Source: Pseudothermotoga sp. (lineage in GTDB: Bacteria > Thermotogota > Thermotogae > Thermotogales > DSM-5069). From it: 10,036 bases of DNA. Positions 1-5,868 of the stretch are shown here, piece after piece. Under the pieces are notes generated by a model. It was given only the letters and a program-made list of their open reading frames with translations, did not search any database and had not been told where the DNA came from. Made by a program: the position numbers and the translations under genes. Position 1 is the first letter of the stretch. Every line of letters starts with the position of its first letter. The DNA is taken from contig JAPYWY010000036.1 of NCBI GenBank assembly GCA_028276125.1, forward strand, positions 1-10,036. The letters are read 5' to 3'.

Positions 1-378
1 GCATCTGCTTTCAACTGTTTCGATCCATTTCTTCAGGACATCCTCCGGCGCATTCGTTTTCGCTTCGATCGTGACGTTGATTTCTTTATAACCCGCCCTC
101 TCTGCGTTGGACTTTCCCTGAAACTTTGCTGGGTTGAGAACGCCCTCGATGTTTATCGCTAGCCCATCCAGCTGCATGTTCATTTCCTTAGCCACCATGT
201 GGCCGACCACGTTCAAACAACCAGCCAACGCTGCAAGCAAATACTCGACTGGGTTCGCTCCTTTGTCTTCTCCTCCAAGCTGTGGTGGTTCATCGACGTA
301 CATGGTGAAGCTTCTCGCCTTGACCTGTACCCTCGTTGGCGTTTCAGATGTTGCGCTGATCGAGAATTTGAGATCCAT
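1..378 (-). CDS. OsmC/Ohr-family protein, 5' part only (C-terminus outside the window)
   Basis: Reading the minus strand from ATG at 378 gives 126 codons running open to the window edge. The start is supported by a strong GGAGGTG ribosome binding site at 384-390. The protein shows the OsmC pattern: an N-terminal beta-rich part, then residues 42-66 with NPVEYLLAALAGC, where Cys54 fits the reactive cysteine at the head of the long central helix, and a final Cys126 in the place of the second redox cysteine of the family. OsmC/Ohr proteins are cytosolic thiol peroxidases that reduce organic hydroperoxides. The family is about 130-145 residues long, so only a short tail should be missing. It is transcribed away from the ABC operon. 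The subfamily (OsmC, Ohr or YhfA-like) and the preferred peroxide cannot be decided from this part. Confidence 0.9.
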   Translation of the reverse strand, partial: MDLKFSISATSETPTRVQVKARSFTMYVDEPPQLGGEDKGANPVEYLLAALAGCLNVVGHMVAKEMNMQLDGLAINIEGVLNPAKFQGKSNAERAGYKEINVTIEAKTNAPEDVLKKWIETVESRC

Positions 379-410
379 AGGTTCACCTCCAGATGAAATA
401 GTAACAGCGA

Positions 411-458
411 GATATTAGGACTACTTTACTCGGATATTGCAACACTTCTTGTAATATC
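411..458 (-). promoter_or_regulatory. Candidate promoter and repeat cluster upstream of the OsmC-family gene
   Basis: On the minus strand a TTGCAA (442-437) is followed after 19 bases by TAATAT (417-412), a passable but long-spaced sigma-70-type promoter. Three copies of the GATATT word lie around it: 411-416, 433-438 and, inverted, 453-458. The last two form GATATTGC (433-440) and GTAATATC (451-458), arms matching at seven of eight positions with a 10-base spacer. The 411-417 copy pairs perfectly with 452-458. Such an arrangement suits a regulator site, but AT-rich promoter DNA gives such words by chance, so confidence is low. Confidence 0.3.
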
Positions 459-589
459 GCTTTGCAAACAATGAGGGTCTTAGGTGGAGCTTTTGGGAGA
501 AAACGTAAGAAAAGAAGAGAAATCAGCGCGTAACATCGATCAGCTTAAGGAAATCAATTTATTCCATCCTTGTCTGGGTTCCGCAGCCT

Positions 590-618
590 TTGCATTTAAC
601 ATTACTTTCATTTAAGAT
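590..618 (+). promoter_or_regulatory. Promoter of the ABC transporter operon
   Basis: TTGCAT at 590-595 and TAAGAT at 613-618 are separated by exactly 17 bases and match the sigma-70 consensus at four or five of six positions each. Transcription would start near 625, leaving a leader of about 43 bases before the binding-protein ATG at 668. It is the only good promoter seen ahead of the operon and coincides with an inverted repeat. Confidence 0.6.
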
Positions 619-642
619 TAGTTATGCGAGCTTCCTAACTAA
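618..642 (+). promoter_or_regulatory. Candidate operator for the ROK repressor
   Basis: TTAGTTA (618-624) and TAACTAA (636-642) are a perfect 7-base inverted repeat with an 11-base spacer. The left arm begins on the last base of the -10 box and the repeat covers the predicted transcription start, the classic place for a repressor to block initiation. The operon's last gene encodes a ROK-family DNA-binding protein, and ROK repressors usually bind two-fold symmetric sites near their own operons. The link between site and protein is inferred. Confidence 0.5.
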
Positions 643-667
643 CCAACCTTCAAAGGGAGGGGTTAGC

Positions 668-1921
668 ATGAGGAAAGTAGTTGTGTTCCTTCTCATCATG
701 GTGGTCGTCAGCCTGCTTGCCGAAGTTGTCGAACTCAACACCATCTTCGGTCCTGAAGACCTTAGCTACTACATTGAGCGAAACCAGAGGTTCTACGATC
801 AAACGGGTGTGCGCGTGAACATCACTGTGGTTCCGTACGGGCGCGACCAGAACATCAAACTCATAGCGTCCATGTTGGCTGGTGGCAGTCAGTACGACAT
901 CTTCATCATCGACTGCGTCGAAGTACCTTTGTACGTTGAGAACGGCTGGGTGTTGCCCATCGACGAGTGGCTGACAGAAGATCTGAAGAAAGACGCTGTA
1001 CCCTTTGCGCTGGAGGGCATGGCCTATCAGGGAAAGTGGTATGGCCTGCCATGGGTTTCGGAGTGGAAATCGTTCGTGTACAACAGAGAGATGATCAAGA
1101 AAGTTGGTTACAACGAATTCCCCAAGACATGGGATGGCGTTGTCGAACTGGCTAAGAAACTCCAAGAGGCTGGAATCGTGAAGTATGCCTCGGCTTGGTC
1201 CTGGGCCCAAAAAGAATCCTTGGTGTGTGATTTTGTGGCAATCCTCTCGAGCTTCGGTGGTAAGTTCTTCGACGAGAACTTGAATCCCGTTTTCAACGAT
1301 GAGAAGGGGATTCAGGCTCTCCAATTCATGGTCGACATGATCTACAAGCATCAGATCGTGAACCCGGCATCGCTCGGTTGGACTGAAACGGAGGTTTACA
1401 AAGCCATCTACAACAACGACATCGCCTTCGGCATGATGTGGGGAATCCCGTTGGTGGACCTCGACAATCCCGAGATCTCGAACGGTGTCGGTCAATGGGA
1501 GATAGGTTTGATGCCCTCCGTGGATGGCAAACATCCTTACAGCGTCTCTGGTCCTATGGGTTGGGCGATATCTTACGGAACGAAGCATCCCAAGGAAGCG
1601 TTCGAGTACATAAAGTTCTTGGCAGGACCAGAGGGTGCCCTCGATGCCGCGCTGAAGGCGGGTATCGTGCCGGGGTGGAAATCTGTTTGGGAGAATCCCA
1701 AGTTCAGGAATGCAGTCAGAGGTTTGGACAAGATGTACGAACAGGCCATGTACATAGTGCATAGACCGAGGGTACCTTGGTATCTGGAATTCTCCAACGT
1801 TCTGCAGGAGGAACTCCACAAGGCACTGACACGGCAAAAATCTCCAAAAGCGGCGCTCGATGCAGCTGCACAGGCTGCACTAAAGATAAGAGCAGAGTAC
1901 GAAAAAGGAAGGAAGAAATGA
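668..1921 (+). CDS. ABC transporter extracellular solute-binding protein, probably carbohydrate-specific
   Basis: This 417-residue protein has an N-terminal signal peptide (MRKVVVFLLIMVVVSLLA, cut about residue 18) without a lipobox cysteine, so it is probably secreted or held at the membrane by its hydrophobic segment. The mature part fits the family 1 (MalE-like) binding proteins: a two-lobed fold with the early GGSQYDIFIID segment, aromatic-rich WYGLPWVSEWKSFVYNREM, and the PKTWDGVVELAKKL helix common in sugar-binding members. The many Trp and Tyr residues suit sugar stacking. The ATG at 668 was chosen over an in-frame ATG at 590 because GGGAGGGG lies at 655-662 and the signal peptide begins exactly there. 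The stop overlaps the next gene by four bases (ATGA). Family confidence is high; the particular sugar is unknown, since no glycosidase or sugar kinase lies beside it. Confidence 0.92.
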   Translation: MRKVVVFLLIMVVVSLLAEVVELNTIFGPEDLSYYIERNQRFYDQTGVRVNITVVPYGRDQNIKLIASMLAGGSQYDIFIIDCVEVPLYVENGWVLPIDEWLTEDLKKDAVPFALEGMAYQGKWYGLPWVSEWKSFVYNREMIKKVGYNEFPKTWDGVVELAKKLQEAGIVKYASAWSWAQKESLVCDFVAILSSFGGKFFDENLNPVFNDEKGIQALQFMVDMIYKHQIVNPASLGWTETEVYKAIYNNDIAFGMMWGIPLVDLDNPEISNGVGQWEIGLMPSVDGKHPYSVSGPMGWAISYGTKHPKEAFEYIKFLAGPEGALDAALKAGIVPGWKSVWENPKFRNAVRGLDKMYEQAMYIVHRPRVPWYLEFSNVLQEELHKALTRQKSPKAALDAAAQAALKIRAEYEKGRKK

Positions 1922-2865
1922 TCGGGAGGGTGGGGCCCAGGCCCCACCCTTTTGATCCTCAAAAAGAGAGTGAGACAGCCTTGGAAAGACACAAAAGAAT
2001 GATCGGCTATCTGTTGATGACCCCATCCTTGGTTATATTGTCTTTGGTCCTCGCTTTCCCACTGGCGCACGCATTCTATCTGAGTCTTTTCAACGTTCGT
2101 TTCTTCGCTGGAAGAGTGATAACGAGCTTCGTCGGCTTCGAGAACTATCTGTCGGTCATTCTCGATGAATCATGGTGGAGATCTTTCCTCAACACCTTGT
2201 ACTTCGTGCTCGCCGATATCACTGTGGGGATGTTTCTGGGTTTCATATCCGCGCTCGCGCTCAACCGCATATTTCGACTCAGATCTTTAGTCGTAGGAGC
2301 GATCTTGCTCCCCTACGTTTTGCCCCCGATTGTTCACGCTTTGATTTGGAAGTGGGCATTTAACGCCGATTATGGTTTCATAAATCAAACGTTCCTCAGC
2401 CTTGGGTTCATAAGAAAGAGCGTTTACTGGTTGACCGACCCGAAACTAGTTCTGTGGGCACTCATATTGGCGAATCTTTGGCAGGGAACGGCTTTCGCCA
2501 CGATCATCTATCTGGGTGGGATGAAGTCCATACCGGATGAGCTATACGAAGCGGCACGGATAGATGGTGCTACTCGGACGCAGCAAGTTTTACACATAAC
2601 GTGGCCTTTGTTGAAGCCTTTCACGCAGCTACTGTTGGTGATGAAAACGATCCTCACTTTCAAACTCTTTGAGCTGGTGTACGCTGTGACTGGCGGTGGA
2701 CCTGCTGGAAGAACACGCGTCGTTTCGTACGAGATCTACAGAACCGCTTTCGAATCCTACAAATTCGGTCGTGCGACGGCGATGTCCTATGTGCTCCTCG
2801 GCATAGTCGCGCTCATAGTGCTTCTCTTCAGACGAATCTTTGTAACGGAGGCGGGTGAAGAGTGA
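1918..2865 (+). CDS. ABC transporter permease, MalF/UgpA type
   Basis: This inner-membrane protein forms half of the sugar channel, together with the next gene product. It has about six hydrophobic segments and the cytoplasmic EAA loop, E211-A-A-R-I-D-G217, which docks on the ATPase. From ATG 1918 it is 315 residues and overlaps the binding-protein stop by four bases, with GGAAGG five bases upstream. That start makes an odd first 21 residues (GRVGPRPHPFDP...), because this stretch is the GC hairpin at 1927-1950. A TTG at 1981 (protein starting LERHKRMIGYLLM) or ATG at 1999 would give a more typical N-terminus running straight into the first membrane segment, but their ribosome binding sites are weak. 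Function is secure to family level; the start is uncertain. Confidence 0.9.
   Translation: MIGRVGPRPHPFDPQKESETALERHKRMIGYLLMTPSLVILSLVLAFPLAHAFYLSLFNVRFFAGRVITSFVGFENYLSVILDESWWRSFLNTLYFVLADITVGMFLGFISALALNRIFRLRSLVVGAILLPYVLPPIVHALIWKWAFNADYGFINQTFLSLGFIRKSVYWLTDPKLVLWALILANLWQGTAFATIIYLGGMKSIPDELYEAARIDGATRTQQVLHITWPLLKPFTQLLLVMKTILTFKLFELVYAVTGGGPAGRTRVVSYEIYRTAFESYKFGRATAMSYVLLGIVALIVLLFRRIFVTEAGEE
1927..1953 (+). terminator. Terminator-like GC hairpin between binding-protein and permease genes
   Basis: AGGGTGGGGC (1927-1936) and GCCCCACCCT (1941-1950) are perfectly complementary, with a CCAG loop that could tighten further by one pair, and the last stem base opens a TTTT run (1950-1953). 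This is the shape of an intrinsic terminator, with a short U-tract. It begins six bases after the binding-protein stop. It may end part of the transcripts and so give more binding protein than permease, or protect the 3' end of the upstream message. Partial rather than full termination is inferred because the permeases have no other visible promoter. Confidence 0.55.
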
Positions 2866-3713
2866 ATCTTAAAGTCCACAGAATTTTGATCTTCGTTGTG
2901 GTCTTCTCTGCAGTTTTCGTTTCCGTCGTTCCCATCTATTGGACCTTCGCGACCAGCCTCTCACTCGACGTCGATCTGAAGCAGACGTCTCGTGGCTGGT
3001 TTCCTCCAAGACCAACTTTGAAGAACTATAGGGAAGCTCTGGGTTTGACGCAAGGTATCTATGGTGTTGCTTCACAAATTCGGACGGCACTTCTCAACAG
3101 CTTGACGATCGGTGTCAGTGTCACTGTTGTAACTCTTCTCTTGGCTATCCTCGCCGCCTACGCGATAGAGAGATTGAGAGTACCGTTGAGAAAATACATA
3201 AGCTTTTTCGTACTTTTGACACAGATGTTGCCGCCTGTCATTCTCGTGATACCCATCTACCTATCGCTGGCTCGGTTTGGCATGCTCGATAGCAAAGCAT
3301 CCCTTGCTGTGATATACATCGCATTGAACTTGCCTTTCGCCATATGGATCATGAGTTCTTATTTCAGGAGATTGCCCGTGTCGGTTGAAGAAGCTGCGAT
3401 AATCGACGGCTGTGGTTATGTCGAAGTCCTGTGGAAGATCTTGGTTCCCATGGCCAAGCCTGCCCTCTTCACTTCGGGCATATTCGTCTTTCTCTCGGCT
3501 TGGAACGAATTCATAATTGCCTTGGTTTTGACTTCGAGCTTGAGAGCAAAGACTTTGCCCATAAGCATCTCTGAATTCATGGGCCGCTTTTACACCAATT
3601 ATCCACTCATGTGTGCTGCGGGTATCGTTTCGATGGTTCCACCGATAATCTTTGCACTCCTGTTCCAGAACTTCTTGATCGAGGGGCTCGCCAAAGGAGC
3701 GGTGAAGGAATGA
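2862..3713 (+). CDS. ABC transporter permease, MalG/UgpE type
   Basis: This 283-residue inner-membrane protein is the second channel subunit. It starts with GTG, overlapping the previous stop as GTGA, with GGAGG at 2847-2851. An N-terminal membrane segment (about residues 7-30) is followed by the usual periplasmic stretch with FPPRPTLKNYREAL, typical of MalG-like proteins, then about five more membrane segments. The EAA loop is E177-A-A-I-I-D-G183 followed by WKILVPMAKPAL. The C-terminus (FLIEGLAKGAVKE) matches the family ending FLxxGLTxGAVKG closely. The length is normal for the family. It should be translated in coupling with its neighbours and pair with the upstream permease. Confidence 0.93.
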   Translation: MNLKVHRILIFVVVFSAVFVSVVPIYWTFATSLSLDVDLKQTSRGWFPPRPTLKNYREALGLTQGIYGVASQIRTALLNSLTIGVSVTVVTLLLAILAAYAIERLRVPLRKYISFFVLLTQMLPPVILVIPIYLSLARFGMLDSKASLAVIYIALNLPFAIWIMSSYFRRLPVSVEEAAIIDGCGYVEVLWKILVPMAKPALFTSGIFVFLSAWNEFIIALVLTSSLRAKTLPISISEFMGRFYTNYPLMCAAGIVSMVPPIIFALLFQNFLIEGLAKGAVKE

Positions 3714-4849
3714 CGAAAAGCAGACTAACCCTGAAAAATTCTGAAGCCAAGATCCTCGAGTGCTTAAGACGTTTTCGACCGATATCCAGAGCAAGGATAG
3801 CCATCAGAACTGGTTTGAGTAAGCCTGTGGTTTCGCAAGCTGTAGAAAAATTGATCAAGGAAGGCATTGTGAAGGAATCAAAAAAAGGTAAGAGCACTGC
3901 GAGAGGCGGAAAACGTCCGACGTTACTCGAGTTCAACCCAAATTGGCGTTTCGTTGTAGGTGTTGATGTTGGTGGAAGCAAGATACGGGCCGGTTTAGCT
4001 GATCTGGATGGTAACTTGAAGTGCAAGATCGAGAGAAAGATTCAAGAAATTCGATCCGCTGACGATTTGATAAACCAAATATCGAGTTTACTCACGGATA
4101 TGAACTTTGACGAGTACGAACTGCTCGGTATCGGTGTGGGTGTACCAGGTACTTGTGATCGAAATACGGGAAAAGTTAGATACATGCCAGCTTTCGATTT
4201 GAGAGATGTTCCACTTGAGACGATGCTTGAAGCAAAATTTAGTGTGCCTGTCTTTGTCGAAAACGATGTCACACTGAACGCCCTTGGCGAGATGTGGAAA
4301 GGAGCCGCCAAGGGTTTGGGAAACGTTCTCTTGGTATCTCTCGGCACGGGTACTGGGGCGGGCCTGATATTGAACGGAACCCTTTACACAGGCTCGAGGG
4401 GTATGGCGGGTGAGATGGGTTATCTTGTGACGGATTGGTCTGCAGAAAAAGATCTCGAATATCGCTTTGGCAGACTCGAGAGGTGGTTCTCTGGGTACAC
4501 GTTCGAGCAGTTCCTCGAGGAGAGAAAGATCCGAACCACTTTGAAACAGGTTTTTGACGAGCTCGAGTCACATCCAGATTTCAACGAGTTCTTCGACATC
4601 GCGTGCGAGCATTTGGCACTCGCGATAGCGAACGCGGTGTGTTTGCTTGATCCAGACGTCGTCGTTTTGTCTGGTGGGATCGGTTACAACCAGTACGAGA
4701 AGATCTTGGCCAGGATCGAACCTGTGATTTCCAGGGTGGTCCCTGCAGAAATACTCGAACACGTTCAGTTCAAAAGAGCAGAGCTTGCAGAGCTCGGTGT
4801 CGTGATGGGTGCGGTATGCTACGTTCAAAAGGAACTCTTCGTGATCTAA
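3710..4849 (+). CDS. ROK-family transcriptional regulator (sugar-responsive repressor)
   Basis: The 379-residue protein has an N-terminal winged helix-turn-helix (residues 10-56, with ISRARIAIRTGLSKPVVSQAVEKLIKEGIV-like helices) followed by a ROK sugar-kinase-like domain. Visible motifs are the phosphate loop D86-V-G-G-S-K91, GIGVGVPGT (140-148), E184-N-D186 carrying the kinase-type Asp, GTGTGAG (212-218), AGE at 233-235 and PDVVVLSGG near 315-323. The CxCGxxGCxE zinc motif common in ROK proteins is absent, and the usual His after AGE-x-G is Tyr238. The start at 3710 overlaps the permease stop (ATGA) and has AAAGGAG at 3693-3699; earlier in-frame starts lie inside the permease gene. It is probably the repressor of its own operon, induced by the transported sugar. 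Xylose- and glucose-type regulators are possible analogues, but the effector is unknown. Confidence 0.92.
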   Translation: MTKSRLTLKNSEAKILECLRRFRPISRARIAIRTGLSKPVVSQAVEKLIKEGIVKESKKGKSTARGGKRPTLLEFNPNWRFVVGVDVGGSKIRAGLADLDGNLKCKIERKIQEIRSADDLINQISSLLTDMNFDEYELLGIGVGVPGTCDRNTGKVRYMPAFDLRDVPLETMLEAKFSVPVFVENDVTLNALGEMWKGAAKGLGNVLLVSLGTGTGAGLILNGTLYTGSRGMAGEMGYLVTDWSAEKDLEYRFGRLERWFSGYTFEQFLEERKIRTTLKQVFDELESHPDFNEFFDIACEHLALAIANAVCLLDPDVVVLSGGIGYNQYEKILARIEPVISRVVPAEILEHVQFKRAELAELGVVMGAVCYVQKELFVI

Positions 4850-4856
4850 GCTTAGA
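4845..4856. repeat. Palindrome holding both stop codons of convergent genes
   Basis: The 12-base perfect palindrome TCTAAGCTTAGA contains the TAA of the ROK gene (4847-4849) and the TAA of the opposite-strand gene (4854-4852), which lie two bases apart. It is short, AT-rich and has no U-tract, so it is not a recognisable terminator. Confidence 0.5.
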
Positions 4857-5787
4857 CTTTCAAATCGAGCTGGTGGATCGTCCTCACGCGACCATCTTCC
4901 GTTAGGTAAATGCCGCTGGAGTCGAGTTTGCCCAAGATTCCTCCATCGTCGTAAAGGCTGAAAAGTGTTCTCACAGAACCGAGGTAAATGGCTCCAACGT
5001 TGGCATCGAGCAAAGGCACAAGTTCGAAACCATCTCGGTTCACCTTCAAAACTCTCAGTTTCACGAAGATGCTGTCAGATTCGTCGATCCAGTTGTTCTT
5101 GTCCTCATCGTGCATGGCCAGCTCTTTGAAGCCATGACCCGTCGAAGGACCGAACAACTCACGGCCATCGTCCAGCCTTCCATTCGCGTTGGCATCGAGT
5201 ACCAAAAACATAGCATTCCTTGGCAAGCGAACTTCGTCTGGCACACCGTCCAAATTGAGATCCAATGTCAGTTTCTTGTCTGAGAACTCCAGAGGCGCTT
5301 CGTCCAACTTCAGAACCAGCGGATCTTGTAAATTCCCACTCACGAATCTTAAAATTTCGCTTTTCTCGACCGTCCTACTGAAATGAAAGTTGATCTCAAA
5401 TTCCATCCTTCGACCATCCTTCGTTTCAACGAAACCTTTCGCAGAGAAGTCCGTCGACTGACTTTCCTTCTCGTGCTCGCTCCGCTCGTAGATGACACCA
5501 AACTGAGTTCTCGTGACCTCCGTTTGCATCTCTTCCGAATGCTGTGATTCGGAGAGTTCCAACAAGAAAAGCCTGACCTTTCGTCCCGTCAGCTTCTCCA
5601 AGATAGCTTTTATTAACCTGAGTTTCGCTTTGTCCTTTTCGCTGAGTTTGATTTCGAGTTTGGCTGGTTCTATTTTCGCTGGTTCTCGCTGTACGACACG
5701 AACGATCTGGAGCCGCTCATGCCTTTGCACCAAACGCTCATGACTGTTCATCGAAACCATCGTCACGTGATAATTTTCTATCCTCAT
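4852..5787 (-). CDS. Uncharacterised protein with EF-hand/RTX-like calcium-binding loops
   Basis: This 311-residue protein starts at ATG 5787 with GGAGG at 5795-5799 (minus strand). It has no signal peptide or membrane segment. Residues 1-150 are charged, with a tandem EPAK repeat (35-43) and a likely helix at 48-68. The C-terminal half carries Asp/Asn-rich loops: D176-x-N-x-D180-G, D198-x-N-x-N202-G-x-x-D206, D227-x-D-x-N231-x-x-x-D235, and a degenerate N250-R-D-G. Between them, GRELFGPSTGHGFKEL (208-223) and the ending AIYLGSVRTLFSL...SSGIYLTEDG resemble, from memory, a domain found in many bacterial hypothetical proteins and beside RTX repeats (ELFG...GF..L...D.N.DG.ID). Calcium binding is likely; the biological role is unknown. 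It follows the TRAP terminator and so should have its own promoter. Confidence 0.85.
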   Translation of the reverse strand: MRIENYHVTMVSMNSHERLVQRHERLQIVRVVQREPAKIEPAKLEIKLSEKDKAKLRLIKAILEKLTGRKVRLFLLELSESQHSEEMQTEVTRTQFGVIYERSEHEKESQSTDFSAKGFVETKDGRRMEFEINFHFSRTVEKSEILRFVSGNLQDPLVLKLDEAPLEFSDKKLTLDLNLDGVPDEVRLPRNAMFLVLDANANGRLDDGRELFGPSTGHGFKELAMHDEDKNNWIDESDSIFVKLRVLKVNRDGFELVPLLDANVGAIYLGSVRTLFSLYDDGGILGKLDSSGIYLTEDGRVRTIHQLDLKV

Positions 5788-5821
5788 TTCGTTACCTCCG
5801 ATTTATTATCGGCAACATCAC

Positions 5822-5849
5822 AAAAAAATTTGGCGGCATCGCCGCCAAA
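5822..5849 (-). terminator. Intrinsic terminator of the TAXI-TRAP operon
   Basis: On the minus strand the stem TTTGGCGGC (5849-5841), loop GAT, and GCCGCCAAA (5837-5829) are perfectly paired over nine bases and followed at once by seven T residues (5828-5822). It begins about 20 bases after the TRAP permease stop. There is no T-run on the plus strand side, so it should act in one direction only and separate the TRAP operon from the calcium-loop gene that follows. Confidence 0.9.
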
Positions 5850-5868
5850 CCCGAAAGAATTTCATTGA

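Noticed and set aside
134..418. Plus-strand open frame of 94 codons at the left end
   Set aside because: It lies opposite the OsmC-family gene, whose motifs and ribosome site on the minus strand are clear.
590..667. Extension of the binding protein to an in-frame ATG at 590
   Set aside because: The extra 26 residues precede a normal signal peptide and would cover the promoter and operator; the ribosome site belongs to ATG 668.
650..1837. Long minus-strand open frame of 395 codons opposite the solute-binding protein gene
   Set aside because: The plus-strand product is a clear family member with signal peptide and ribosome site; the antisense product has His/Arg-rich, low-quality composition and no recognisable motif.
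3611..3709. Extension of the ROK regulator to an in-frame ATG at 3611
   Set aside because: It lies wholly in the permease gene; ATG 3710 has AAAGGAG upstream and begins just before the helix-turn-helix.
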